Shown here piece after piece: positions 23,389 through 32,085 of a stretch of DNA of 47,391 nt (within the stretch, counting starts at the first letter, position 1; each line of letters starts with the position of its first letter). Below the pieces are notes generated by a model. That model did no database searches, was not told the DNA's origin, and saw only the letters and a list, made by a program, of their open reading frames with translations. The position numbers and the translations under genes were made by a program. The stretch lies in assembly GCA_017550315.1 (NCBI GenBank), contig JAFZPN010000008.1:1-47391 (forward strand), in the 5' to 3' direction. Source of the stretch: Clostridia bacterium. Lineage in GTDB: Bacteria; Bacillota; Clostridia; Oscillospirales; CAG-272.

Positions 23389-23847
23389 ATGATTCTGTCC
23401 GATCACATCGCCTCTCTGATCGAGAAGATGCTCGAAGAAGGCGGCGGCAGCGCGGAAGTGCGCCGAAACGATCTCGCCCAGAAAATCGGCTGCGTTCCGT
23501 CCCAGATCAGCTACGTGCTCACCTCGCGCTTCACGCCCGAACGCGGGTACGTCATCGATTCCCGTCGGGGCGGCGGCGGGTACATCCGCATCGTCCGCGT
23601 TCAGATGTCGAAGAGCGAGTACCTCATGCACTTTTTCCAGGCGGTCGGAAAGACCGTATCGGAAGCGGAGGCCGCCGCATATCTGCGGAACCTGTGGGAG
23701 CACGGCGTGATGACCGAGCGGGAAGCCAAGCTCATCATGCAGACGCTCTCCACAGCCGCGCTCGACGAATGCCCGCCGGAGAAGCGGGACGCGCTCCGGG
23801 CCGACATCCTGCGGCACGCGCTCATGTTTTACATGATGCAGAATTAA
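23389..23847 (+). CDS. ctsR: CtsR class III heat-shock repressor
   Basis: 152 residues, typical CtsR size. The winged helix is at residues 5-65 (LSDHIASLIEKML, RRNDLAQKIGCVPSQISYVL, TSRFTPERGYVIDSRRGGGG). The GGGG wing tip with its preceding arginines is the heat-sensing and DNA-contact element. The C-terminal helices (VMTEREAKLIMQTL) form the dimer. The start at 23389 follows AAGGAG. It is first in the ctsR-mcsA-mcsB-clpC order conserved in Bacillota, with its own boxes at the promoter. In Bacillus the repressor is inactivated by heat and turned over through McsB/ClpC. Whether McsB still phosphorylates here is doubtful (see mcsB). Confidence 0.95.
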   Translation: MILSDHIASLIEKMLEEGGGSAEVRRNDLAQKIGCVPSQISYVLTSRFTPERGYVIDSRRGGGGYIRIVRVQMSKSEYLMHFFQAVGKTVSEAEAAAYLRNLWEHGVMTEREAKLIMQTLSTAALDECPPEKRDALRADILRHALMFYMMQN

Positions 23848-23886
23848 CGTATAAAACGGAAATCTATGATTTCGGAGGATTTTGAT

Positions 23887-24516
23887 ATGCTCTGCGAAAA
23901 ATGCAAGAAAAACGAAGCGACCTACTATTTCCATGAAAACGTCAACGGCAGGGAGCGCACCTTCCGTCTCTGCGACGAATGCGCCTCGGCGATGCAGGAG
24001 AAGGGCGAGCTGCCCGAGATCGGCGCCGACAAATACTTCGAGGATTTCGACTCCCTCTTCGACGATTCGATCTTCCAGAACCCCTTCCGTTCGTTCGGAA
24101 GTCTTTTGAACGGCTTCTTCGGCGGCGACCGCGCGCTGGCGTCCGGCGACCGCGAGAAAAAGGAAGAGAAGCGCTGCCCCGGATGCGGCACGACTCTGAG
24201 GGAATTTGCCCAGCGCGGCGCGGGATGCCCGAAGTGCTACGAGACCTTCGAGGCCGAGCTCGCCCCGACCGTCAGCCGCGCGCACGGAGGCAGCGAACAC
24301 ACGGGCCGCGTCCCGCTGAAATACCGCGACCGGATTGAGCGGAAGCACCGGATCGAAGCGCTCGAAGCGGAACGCGCGGAAGCCGTGAAGAACGAGAATT
24401 ACGAGCGCGCCGCCGAGATCCGCGACGAACTGAAGGCGCTCCGCGAGGAAAATGCCGCCGCCCTGAAGGAAAACGCCAAGTGCGCGGATAATCCGTCGGA
24501 CGGGCAGGCGGAATGA
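23887..24516 (+). CDS. mcsA: McsA, zinc-finger activator of McsB
   Basis: 209 residues. The N-terminal zinc pair is LCEKCKKNEAT with LCDECASAM, and a second pair is CPGCGTTL with CPKCYETF near residues 98-118. A UvrB/UvrC motif ends the protein (YERAAEIRDELKALREEN). This is the complete McsA layout. McsA binds and activates the arginine kinase McsB and protects against metal and thiol stress. I start at 23887 (MLCEKC), with CGGAGGA 7 nt upstream, rather than at an ATG 21 nt earlier. It lies 39 nt after ctsR and overlaps the longer possible mcsB frame by ATGA. Confidence 0.92.
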   Translation: MLCEKCKKNEATYYFHENVNGRERTFRLCDECASAMQEKGELPEIGADKYFEDFDSLFDDSIFQNPFRSFGSLLNGFFGGDRALASGDREKKEEKRCPGCGTTLREFAQRGAGCPKCYETFEAELAPTVSRAHGGSEHTGRVPLKYRDRIERKHRIEALEAERAEAVKNENYERAAEIRDELKALREENAAALKENAKCADNPSDGQAE

Positions 24517-24554
24517 ATGCGAGAGAGAATCTGAAGGAAAAGGAGACGCAAACC

Positions 24555-25565
24555 ATGTGGTACATGACAGAAGGCAAGGACAGCGACGTCGTTCTGAATT
24601 CCCGCGTCGCGCTGCACAGAAATCTTGAGAACTATCCGTTTTCCGAACAAATGACCGACGAGCAGGCAGCCGCGCTGGTCGAAGCCGTCCGGGCGGTCTA
24701 CGCGGACGGGGAAGGCTGGTGCGCGACCGATCTCTCCGCGATGAGCGAGGAAGAGCGGCGTGCGACGGCGGAACAGCATGTGATCTCCCGTGTGCTCGCC
24801 GAGAAGAAGGGCCCGGCCGTCCTCCTGCAGAACGCGGACCAGTCGCTGACCGTCGCGGTGGGCGGCGAGGATCACGTGACGATCACGGCGGTGGTGCCGG
24901 GCAACGATCTGAACGCCGCGCTCGCCATGGCGTTTGAAGCCGAAGCCAAACTCGACGCGGCCCTCCCGATCGCGTTCACGGAAAAGTTCGGCTATGTCAC
25001 GCACGATCCGTCCGAAATGGGCACCGGCATGAAGGCATCCGTCACCGCGCATCTTCCGGCAGCGGCGGATACCGGCTGGATCGCCAGGGTCGCGTTCCGC
25101 ATGTCCCGCGAGGGCATCTCCCTCCGCTCCATGGATGGGGGGGCCCTGTCCACCGGTGTCTATCTGATCTCAAACCGCGAGACGATGGGCCAGAGCGAAG
25201 AGGAAACCGTCCGGGTCGTCACCGAGGCGGCGGACCGTCTGGTCGCGAAGGAGCGCGAGCTCCGGGACGGCATCGGCGACGAGCAGAAGGGCAAACTCGC
25301 GGAAAAGGCGCGCCGCAGCTACGGCATGCTCATGTACACGCACAACCTCGGCGCGTCGGAGCTTGTCTCCATGTATTCGACGATGCGCATGGCGGCGGGG
25401 ATGAAGCTCGTCGATCTGCCGACGCGTATGGTGGACGAAGCGATGTTCACCTGCCTGCCGCACACCCTCGCGGCTGCAGAGAATCTCGACGCGAAGGAAT
25501 CCCTCGGGGAACGCCGTGCCGCCAAGGTGCGCTCGATCCTCGCAGAGGCACCGATGCACCTCTGA
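24555..25565 (+). CDS. mcsB: McsB-family protein, probably lacking arginine-kinase activity
   Basis: 336 residues, a little shorter than Bacillus McsB (about 360). Operon position and stretches such as DSDVVLNSR, GTGMKASVTAHLP, ISNRETMGQSEEE and YGMLMYTHNLGASE identify the phosphagen-kinase family. Key residues differ from my recollection of McsB. The SRxR nucleotide motif reads SRVA (Arg to Ala19). NEEDH reads GGEDH, keeping Glu105. SCPTNxGTGLRAS reads THDPSEMGTGMKAS, so the reactive cysteine is Asp151 and an ATP-contact arginine is Lys159. YGEGSE reads SMDGGA, so the second catalytic glutamate is Asp194. The C-terminal RDxxRA phosphoarginine site reads LGERRA. The start at 24555 has AAGGAG 9 nt upstream; an earlier ATG at 24513 overlaps mcsA. 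It may act as a non-catalytic adaptor. Confidence 0.88.
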   Translation: MWYMTEGKDSDVVLNSRVALHRNLENYPFSEQMTDEQAAALVEAVRAVYADGEGWCATDLSAMSEEERRATAEQHVISRVLAEKKGPAVLLQNADQSLTVAVGGEDHVTITAVVPGNDLNAALAMAFEAEAKLDAALPIAFTEKFGYVTHDPSEMGTGMKASVTAHLPAAADTGWIARVAFRMSREGISLRSMDGGALSTGVYLISNRETMGQSEEETVRVVTEAADRLVAKERELRDGIGDEQKGKLAEKARRSYGMLMYTHNLGASELVSMYSTMRMAAGMKLVDLPTRMVDEAMFTCLPHTLAAAENLDAKESLGERRAAKVRSILAEAPMHL

Positions 25566-25621
25566 TCGCGTGAAAAACTGAATATTCCGGCGGAAAACAC
25601 CCTATACTAAAAGACCCGCCG

Positions 25622-25654
25622 AAAGCCGGGAGACGAGAGCTTCCGGCTTTTTCC
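25622..25654 (+). terminator. Intrinsic terminator-like hairpin between mcsB and clpC
   Basis: AAAGCCGG (25623-25630) pairs with CCGGCTTT (25643-25650) and a T run follows. It sits 57 nt after mcsB and 45 nt before the clpC start. No good promoter lies beyond it; TATACT at 25603-25608 is before it with a poor -35. It could attenuate clpC expression. Confidence 0.7.
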
Positions 25655-25698
25655 GTTCATGCCTCTTGCAATCGCATCACATCCAAAAAGGAGTCATC

Positions 25699-28131
25699 AT
25701 GACCATCGGTTTTACCAAAAAAGCACAGAACGCGCTGAACCGCGCGCTGTATTTCGCCTCGGAGATGGGGCACGCCTCCGTGGGAAGCGAACATCTCCTG
25801 CTCGGCCTTCTCGCGGAGCGGGACGGGATCGCCGCGCGGGTCCTCGAGGAGCAGAGCGTCACCTTCGACAAGGTCCGCCGCCAGATCGGGGAGAGTGTCG
25901 GATTCGGCGAGCCCTCGACGCTGTCCCCCGGCGACATCACCCCGCGCGTGAAGCGGATCATCGAAGCGTCCGCCTCCATTGCCGTCGGGATGGGGCACGG
26001 CTACATCGGGACCGAACACCTCCTGCTCGCCGCGATGGACGAGGAGGAGTGCTATGCCGCGCGTCTCGTCCGGGAAGCGGGATCCGCGCCGTCCGACGTC
26101 AAACGCGGGATCCTCGCGACTCTCGGCGCAGGCGCAGAACGTCAGAAGAGCGCGGTGAAAAAGCAGAACGGCCTCGGCGAGACCCTCTCGCAGTACGGCG
26201 TCGACCTGTGCGAGCGTGCCAGAGAAGGGAAGCTCGACCCTATCATCGGGCGGGAGGAGGAGACTGCGCGGCTCGTGCAGATCCTCTCCCGGCGCACGAA
26301 GAACAATCCCTGCCTGATCGGTGAGCCGGGCGTCGGCAAAACCGCGGTCGTCGAGGGGCTCGCCCAGCGCATCGCGGAGGACGCGGTCCCGGAGACGCTC
26401 GCCGGACGCCGCATCGTGACGCTCGATCTCTCCGCCATGGTCGCGGGAGCCAAGTATCGAGGCGAATTCGAGGAACGGATGAAGAACGTCCTCGCCGAGG
26501 TAAAGAAAAATCCCGCCGTCATCCTCTTCATCGACGAGATCCACACGATCATCGGCGCGGGAGGCGCGGAGGGGGCCGTGGACGCCGCGAATATCCTCAA
26601 GCCCGCACTGGCGCGCGGCGAGATCCAGGTGATCGGCGCGACGACCATCGATGAGTACCGCAAGCATATCGAACGGGACGCGGCGCTCGAAAGAAGGTTC
26701 CAGTCCGTGACGGTCGGCGAACCTACGCTCGAGGAGGCGGAGCGGATCCTCTTCGGCCTGCGGGACAAATACGAGGCGCACCACAAACTCAAAATCACCG
26801 ACGAGGCGATCCGGGCGGCGGTCGCGCTGTCCGTGCGCTACATCGGGGACCGCTATCTCCCCGACAAAGCCATCGACCTTGTGGACGAAGCAGCGAGCAA
26901 GAAGCGCATCGCCGGTTTCACCCCGCCGCCGGACGTGAAGGAACTTGAAGAAAAGCTGCGGCACGTGACGGCGGAGAAGGAGGAGGCGATCCTCGGCGAG
27001 GACTACGAAGGCGCGGCGCATCTAAGGGACGAGGAAAAACGTCTCTCCGACGATCTCGCGGCGCACAGGTCCGGCGCGCGGCAGACCGAGGTCGGGGCCG
27101 TGGACGCGGACGACATCGCCGAAATCGTGACCGCGTGGACGCACATCCCCGTCAAGCGGCTCGCCGAAGAGGAATCCCTGCGGCTGCTGCATCTCGATTC
27201 GATCCTCAAGGAGCGGATCATCGGGCAGGACGCCGCGGTCGACGCCGTCGCGCGCGCCATCCGCCGGGGACGCATGGGGCTCAAGGATCCGCGCCGCCCG
27301 ATCGGGTCCTTCCTCTTCCTCGGACCGACCGGGGTGGGGAAGACCGAGCTCTCGAGAGCCCTTGCGGACGTGATGTTCGGCGACGCCTCGGCGATGATCC
27401 GGGTCGACATGTCGGAATATATGGAAAAGCACAGCGTATCAAAGATGATCGGCTCGCCGCCCGGGTATATCGGATACGACGACGGTGGCCAGCTCACGGA
27501 GCGCGTGCGGCGTCAGCCCTATTCGGTCGTCCTCTTCGACGAGATCGAAAAGGCGCATCCGGACGTCTTCAATATTCTTTTGCAGATCCTCGAGGACGGC
27601 TGCCTGACCGATTCGCGCGGACGGCGGGTGGATTTCCGCAATACCGTCGTCATTATGACCTCGAACGTCGGCGCGCAGGGCATCACCGAACCGAAACGGC
27701 TCGGCTTTGTCGACGCGGCGAACGCGGAGGCGGAGAACGCGAAGATGCGCGCGGGCATCGCGGAAGCGCTGAAACGCACGTTCCGTCCGGAATTCCTCAA
27801 CCGCGTCGACGAGGTGATCGTATTCAACAAGCTCACCGACCGGGATATCGCCCGGATCGCGTCCCTGATGCTCGACGAGGTGCGCGCCCGGATCGAAGGG
27901 CTCGGCATCTCGGTGGAGTTCGGCGAGGACGTGATCGAAAGCCTCGCGCGGGAGGGCTTCGATCCCGTTTACGGCGCGCGTCCCCTCCGTCGTGCCATCA
28001 CCAGGCGGATCGAGGACAGCTTTTCCGAAGCGATGCTCGGCGGCACGGTCTCGACGGGCGACCGGGTCCGCGCGATCCTCGGTACGGAGGGCGGCATTGC
28101 TTACGAACGCGTCGGAAAAGAAACGGAATAA
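25699..28131 (+). CDS. clpC: ClpC AAA+ unfoldase
   Basis: 810 residues, full-length ClpC. The two N-terminal repeats (FTKKAQNALNRA, GSEHLLLGLL; ITPRVKRIIEAS, GTEHLLLAAM) keep the Thr and Glu pairs that bind phosphoarginine in Bacillus. AAA-1 has Walker A GEPGVGKT and Walker B ILFIDE. The M domain carries a UvrB-like YEGAAHLRDEE. AAA-2 has GPTGVGKT, VVLFDE and the arginine-finger region RPEFLNRVDE. The LGF tripeptide in PKRLGFVDA is the ClpP-docking loop. The hexamer unfolds substrates for ClpP. The start at 25699 (MTIGFTKK) follows AAGGAG. It is the last gene of the CtsR operon and is preceded by a terminator-like hairpin. Confidence 0.95.
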   Translation: MTIGFTKKAQNALNRALYFASEMGHASVGSEHLLLGLLAERDGIAARVLEEQSVTFDKVRRQIGESVGFGEPSTLSPGDITPRVKRIIEASASIAVGMGHGYIGTEHLLLAAMDEEECYAARLVREAGSAPSDVKRGILATLGAGAERQKSAVKKQNGLGETLSQYGVDLCERAREGKLDPIIGREEETARLVQILSRRTKNNPCLIGEPGVGKTAVVEGLAQRIAEDAVPETLAGRRIVTLDLSAMVAGAKYRGEFEERMKNVLAEVKKNPAVILFIDEIHTIIGAGGAEGAVDAANILKPALARGEIQVIGATTIDEYRKHIERDAALERRFQSVTVGEPTLEEAERILFGLRDKYEAHHKLKITDEAIRAAVALSVRYIGDRYLPDKAIDLVDEAASKKRIAGFTPPPDVKELEEKLRHVTAEKEEAILGEDYEGAAHLRDEEKRLSDDLAAHRSGARQTEVGAVDADDIAEIVTAWTHIPVKRLAEEESLRLLHLDSILKERIIGQDAAVDAVARAIRRGRMGLKDPRRPIGSFLFLGPTGVGKTELSRALADVMFGDASAMIRVDMSEYMEKHSVSKMIGSPPGYIGYDDGGQLTERVRRQPYSVVLFDEIEKAHPDVFNILLQILEDGCLTDSRGRRVDFRNTVVIMTSNVGAQGITEPKRLGFVDAANAEAENAKMRAGIAEALKRTFRPEFLNRVDEVIVFNKLTDRDIARIASLMLDEVRARIEGLGISVEFGEDVIESLAREGFDPVYGARPLRRAITRRIEDSFSEAMLGGTVSTGDRVRAILGTEGGIAYERVGKETE

Positions 28132-28136
28132 AAGCA

Positions 28137-28173
28137 AAAAGGGCTGGCGCACGGGAAATGCGTCAGCCCGGAT
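28137..28173. terminator. Bidirectional terminator between clpC and the GPH transporter gene
   Basis: GGGCTGGCGCA (28141-28151) / TGCGTCAGCCC (28159-28169), one wobble. On the plus side GGATTTTG follows; on the minus side T5 follows (28136-28140). Confidence 0.85.
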
Positions 28174-28187
28174 TTTGTTCTGCCGGT

Positions 28188-29543
28188 TTACTTTCTGAGG
28201 ATCTTCGCGTAGACCTTCTTTTCGTTGTAGAAGAAGAACAGCACGCCGCCGAGAAGGCACACGCATGCCGCCGCGATCGCCGTGATACGGTAGCCGAGGC
28301 CGCCGGTTCCGATCGTCGCGAACGCCGTCACCATCAGCATCGCGATGGACTGGCCGAGCTTGAAAGCGAATGTTCGCGCGGCGTAGAACATCCCGGCGCG
28401 GTTTTCCTTCGTCTCGATCGCGTCGCACTCCGCGATATCCGCCACCACGGCCTGCGGCAGGATCCCGAAGATCGCCATGGCAGGAGCGGCGAGCGCGCAG
28501 AGCAGATAGCCCTGGACCGCCGGCGGGATCGGGAGATTCTTGCCGAACGCCGCCGTATAGAGGAAGCTCACCGTGAAGATGACGAACGCGCAGAGGATCA
28601 GCTTGCGCTTGCCGAACCGCGGCGTCAGCTTGTTGACGGGGATGTAGAAGAGCACGGAGAGGGCGGTCATCAGCACAAAATACACCGTCGACATGCTCTC
28701 GTCGAGCCCGAGCAGGGACGTGACGAAGAAGGGCAGGGCGGTCTGGAACATCGTGATGCCGAGGAAGTAGGCGATGTCGGAAGCCACGAAGACGCGGAAG
28801 TCATGGTTTCGGAAGGTCGCGCCGAGGGAATGGAGCGCGGTCCCTTCGGAAGGCTTGGCGTTGACATAGTCCTTTTCCCGGATCGTGAAGACCGGGACGA
28901 ACATGCACACGAGACCGATGAGGCTCATGATCGTGAAGGTTACGCGGATGGCGGTGACACGGGGCAGGAAGCCCTCAAACATCCCCCAGACCACGGGCGC
29001 GACGTACGCCACGGCCATACCGGCAATGTAGGTAAAGGAGATCGACGTCGAGATCAGCATGCGGGTTTCCTGATCCGCGCCGAGCTCGGGAATCAGCGCG
29101 TTGTACGGCGTGCAGTACATCGTCATGAAGAGGTAGAAGAGCGTGATCATGACGAAGAGGAAGACGGCGTTGACCCAGCTCGTTCCGGTCACGGGGGACC
29201 AGAAAGTCAGGATGCAGGTGAGCGCGAAGGGGATCGCAGCGACGCGCATGAACGGAATGCGGCGGCCGTCCTTCAACTTGCATTTATCGGAGGAAGAGGC
29301 AACGAGCGGGTCGGTGATCGCGTCGAATATGCGGCCGAACGCGGTGATCGCGCCGAGAATGGTGAGGATGCCGAGGATGACGCGGCCCTGCGGGATGAAG
29401 AGGATCTGACCGTCCGCGATCGCGGTTTCGTCCGGCTGGTAATAGTTTACGAGCCAGCTGGAAATGAGCGCGGCGAGGATCGACCACCCGAACTGACCGA
29501 TGGCAAAGCACCACACTTTGCCCTTGGAGAGCTTTTTCATCAT
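28188..29543 (-). CDS. GPH-family (MelB-like) sugar:cation symporter
   Basis: 451 residues (449-451 depending on which of two adjacent ATGs is used) with about 12 hydrophobic segments, no signal peptide. GPH signatures are present: GRIFDAITDPLVASSSDKCK near residue 70, the aspartates that bind the coupling cation, then DGRRIPFM and TMYCTPYNALIPELG. The C terminus KKVYAKILRK is cytosolic. Such symporters import glycosides or short oligosaccharides. It diverges from the GH106-like glycosidase at 29739, with both promoters in the 195-bp gap and a dyad at this gene's start point, so the glycoside it imports is probably the substrate of that enzyme. Confidence 0.85.
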   Translation of the reverse strand: MMKKLSKGKVWCFAIGQFGWSILAALISSWLVNYYQPDETAIADGQILFIPQGRVILGILTILGAITAFGRIFDAITDPLVASSSDKCKLKDGRRIPFMRVAAIPFALTCILTFWSPVTGTSWVNAVFLFVMITLFYLFMTMYCTPYNALIPELGADQETRMLISTSISFTYIAGMAVAYVAPVVWGMFEGFLPRVTAIRVTFTIMSLIGLVCMFVPVFTIREKDYVNAKPSEGTALHSLGATFRNHDFRVFVASDIAYFLGITMFQTALPFFVTSLLGLDESMSTVYFVLMTALSVLFYIPVNKLTPRFGKRKLILCAFVIFTVSFLYTAAFGKNLPIPPAVQGYLLCALAAPAMAIFGILPQAVVADIAECDAIETKENRAGMFYAARTFAFKLGQSIAMLMVTAFATIGTGGLGYRITAIAAACVCLLGGVLFFFYNEKKVYAKILRK

Positions 29544-29559
29544 GATGATCCTTTCGGAG

Positions 29560-29577
29560 ATAACTTATATACGTTAT
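29560..29577. promoter_or_regulatory. Candidate operator at the GPH transporter start point
   Basis: ATAACTTATATACGTTAT is a dyad with 16 of 18 positions symmetrical. It lies just downstream of the minus-strand -10, across the predicted start of transcription. The central TATATA and flanking AAC/GTT resemble GntR-type sites. No adjacent regulator gene is present; repression by a sugar-responsive protein is inferred. Confidence 0.45.
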
Positions 29578-29579
29578 GT

Positions 29580-29608
29580 ATTATACATGTTTCCGGCGCG
29601 GATGTCAA
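29580..29608 (-). promoter_or_regulatory. Promoter of the GPH transporter gene
   Basis: The minus strand reads TTGACA (29603-29608), 17 nt, TATAAT (29580-29585): a full consensus, which fits a gene held off by an operator. Confidence 0.9.
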
Positions 29609-29668
29609 TGAAAACGGCGAAAAGAACCGGATTTTTCCGGGCATCGTCCGCTTCTTTCGTCCGTTTCC

Positions 29669-29697
29669 TTGCATTTTGCGCCGGATTGGCGTATAAT
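29669..29697 (+). promoter_or_regulatory. Promoter of the GH106-like glycosidase gene
   Basis: TTGCAT (29669-29674), 17 nt, TATAAT (29692-29697). Confidence 0.85.
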
Positions 29698-29738
29698 AGG
29701 AGCAGCTTCCGATAAATCTGCGATCAGGAGAGTCCTCC

Positions 29739-31997
29739 ATGTTTGATATTATCCGCGAAATCTGGCATAACCCCGGCCCAACCTATTCTCCCATGCCGTT
29801 CTGGTTCTGGAACGACACCCTCGACGCGGGGGAACTGGTGCGCCAGCTCGATGCGTTCCACCGCAAGGGGATCGACGGCGTCGTAATCCATCCCCGCCTC
29901 GGCATGAGCGGCGTCGGCTATCTCTCCGACGAGTATTTCGCCCTCGTGAAGACCGTCTGCGAGGAGGCGAAGCGCCGCTTCATGCTCGTGATCCTCTATG
30001 ACGAGGGCATGTATCCCTCCGGTTCTGCACACGGAGAGGTCGTCCGCGAGGAACCCCGGTTTGCCGCGCGCCGTCTCTATGCCGTCCCCAAAGGCGCGCC
30101 TATCCCGGAGGATGAGGATCCGCAATTCCGTCTGTGGCTCCTGTTCCGCGAGGGCAAGCTCGCCGACGTGAAGCTCGACCGTCCGAAAAACGCGGAGGGC
30201 GACTGGCAGCCGTGGCTCTTTGTCCTCGGGTATACCGGCGGCACGATCCGGGGCCTCTCTTCCGACGAGGATGACGGACAGCCGAACGCCCCGAAGGCCG
30301 CCGATCTGCTCAATCCCGCGGCGACGGAATGCTTCCTCCGGCACACGCATGAAAAGTACTATGCCGCGCTCGAAGAATTCTTCGGGCAGACCGTCATCGG
30401 CTTCTTCACAGACGAGCCGTCCGTGACGGGCCGGTGCGCGCATCTCGACGGCGGGATCCCGTGGTCCTACGACATGATCGAGGACTTCTTCGAGATGGGC
30501 GGGGACTTCTCCCACCTCGCCGCGCTCTTCTTCGAGCCGGAGGACAAAAAGCTGCGCCGCGAAGCCGAACGCATCCATTCGGGAACGGTCCGCCGCCGCC
30601 TCGGGGAAGCCTTCTACGCGCCGCTTTCCCGCTGGTGCCGCGAACACGGGATCGCCCTGATGGGGCATCCGGCGGCATCCGGCGACTGCGACACGCTGAA
30701 ATACTTCGATATTCCCGGTCAGGACCTCGTCTGGCGCATGGTCGAGCCGGGGACGGAACTGAGCGCGCCCGATTCCGTCCTCGCGAAATCCGCTGCCGAC
30801 GCCGCCCGTCACCGGGGGATCTCCCGCTCTTCCGTCGAAGCCTTCGGGGTGTGCGGGGAGCGCGGCAATCCGTGGAACTTCCCGCCGGATGAGATGATGT
30901 GGTACTTAAACTTCCTCTTCGCGCGCGGCATCTCGTGGATCCTCCCGCACGCCTTCTACTATTCGCTCCGCACGCCGCTGCAGTTCGGGGAGAGACCGCC
31001 GGACGTCGGGCCCGCGTCGGTCTGGTGGAAGGACTACCGCAAGGTCGCCGGGTATATCAAGCGCATGTCGTGGCTGAATGCGACGGGCTCGGACAATCCG
31101 GAGGCCGCGGTCCTCTGCTCGCCTGAGCACACGCCCGTAAAGCCGGTCGACGATCTGTACCGTGAAATGCGTCCGTTCCACTACCTCTCCCTCGAGGACT
31201 TCATGGAGCGCGCGCGGATCGAGGACGATGACGGGCACATCGTGATCGACCGCTACCACTTTGATACCGTTCTCATCGAGGGCCGACTGCGCCTCAACGC
31301 GGAGATCGTCACCAAGCTCGGACAGTTCGAGGTCCACGGCGGACACCTCTACCGCGGGTCCGATTTCGCCGGCTACCTTGCGAGAATCAAGCCGCGCCGC
31401 CCGCACTACTTCGACGGGGATACGCACGGCAATCTGCGCTTTACCCACATGACGAAGTCCGGCTGCGAGTTTTTCTCCTTCATCAACGAAGGGCTTGCGC
31501 TGATCCGGGGCCGCTTTATCACCTCTCTCTCGCAGGCGGCGTACCGCTTCGATCCCTTCACCGGGACCGTCGAGCCGCTCGCCGGACAGATGTGCGACGG
31601 CGGATTTGCCTATCCGGCAGAGATCCCCGGACATGCCGCCCTCGTGATCGGGTTCGATCCGGACGCGCTGCCGACTCTCGGCGATCCCGAAGAGGAACAT
31701 GTCGTCGAGATCGTCTCGCTCACCGAGGGCCGGATGACCTTCGACTGGACGCCCGCGGAGGACCGGCGCGCCGTGCTGACCTTCGAGGGGATGCACGACG
31801 CCGGGGATGTGACGGTGAACGGGAAAGCGGCGGGCAGGATCCTTTTCCGGCCGTACGCGCTCGACATCACGAAATTCCTCGTCCCCGGCGAGAACGTGAT
31901 CGCGGTCGACGTCACGCCGAGTCCCGCGAACACCTATGGGACGCCCGTTGAGGTCGGGTTCGACGGATGCACGGTCCGCGTCTGCGAAAAAGCCTGA
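29739..31997 (+). CDS. Glycoside hydrolase resembling GH106 alpha-L-rhamnosidases
   Basis: 752 residues, no signal peptide. The N terminus (YSPMPFWFWNDTLDAGELVR, GIDGVVIHPRLGMSGVGYLS, LVILYDEGMYPSGSAHGEVV) has the barrel entry typical of GH106 and related families. IGFFTDEPSVTGR and RRSSVEAFGVCGERG-type motifs (here SRSSVEAFGVCGE) hold candidate catalytic glutamates. Residues 660-750 form a galactose-binding-like sandwich (MHDAGDVTVNGKAAGRILFR, LDITKFLVPGENVIAVDVT). The family removes terminal alpha-L-rhamnose from plant polysaccharide side chains; related uncharacterised families share the layout, so the sugar is not certain. It is cytosolic and therefore depends on uptake, probably through the divergent GPH transporter. 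The start at 29739 has AGGAGAG 9 nt upstream. Confidence 0.7.
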   Translation: MFDIIREIWHNPGPTYSPMPFWFWNDTLDAGELVRQLDAFHRKGIDGVVIHPRLGMSGVGYLSDEYFALVKTVCEEAKRRFMLVILYDEGMYPSGSAHGEVVREEPRFAARRLYAVPKGAPIPEDEDPQFRLWLLFREGKLADVKLDRPKNAEGDWQPWLFVLGYTGGTIRGLSSDEDDGQPNAPKAADLLNPAATECFLRHTHEKYYAALEEFFGQTVIGFFTDEPSVTGRCAHLDGGIPWSYDMIEDFFEMGGDFSHLAALFFEPEDKKLRREAERIHSGTVRRRLGEAFYAPLSRWCREHGIALMGHPAASGDCDTLKYFDIPGQDLVWRMVEPGTELSAPDSVLAKSAADAARHRGISRSSVEAFGVCGERGNPWNFPPDEMMWYLNFLFARGISWILPHAFYYSLRTPLQFGERPPDVGPASVWWKDYRKVAGYIKRMSWLNATGSDNPEAAVLCSPEHTPVKPVDDLYREMRPFHYLSLEDFMERARIEDDDGHIVIDRYHFDTVLIEGRLRLNAEIVTKLGQFEVHGGHLYRGSDFAGYLARIKPRRPHYFDGDTHGNLRFTHMTKSGCEFFSFINEGLALIRGRFITSLSQAAYRFDPFTGTVEPLAGQMCDGGFAYPAEIPGHAALVIGFDPDALPTLGDPEEEHVVEIVSLTEGRMTFDWTPAEDRRAVLTFEGMHDAGDVTVNGKAAGRILFRPYALDITKFLVPGENVIAVDVTPSPANTYGTPVEVGFDGCTVRVCEKA

Positions 31998-32040
31998 ACA
32001 CGAGAATTTTTACAATTCCCGCAAGAAATCCGCGGGGAAA

Positions 32041-32051
32041 TATGCTATAAT
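32041..32051 (+). promoter_or_regulatory. Extended -10 promoter of the small membrane-protein gene
   Basis: TATGCTATAAT contains an extended TGC and perfect TATAAT (32046-32051). The -35 (AAGAAA, 32023-32028) is poor. Confidence 0.6.
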
Positions 32052-32085
32052 CCCATCCGACACATCCCACATCCGGGAGCACATC

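Noticed and set aside
27135..29696. An 853-codon plus-strand frame spanning the end of clpC and the GPH transporter gene
   Set aside because: It reads clpC in the wrong frame, then runs antisense to the transporter and crosses the terminator at 28137-28173.
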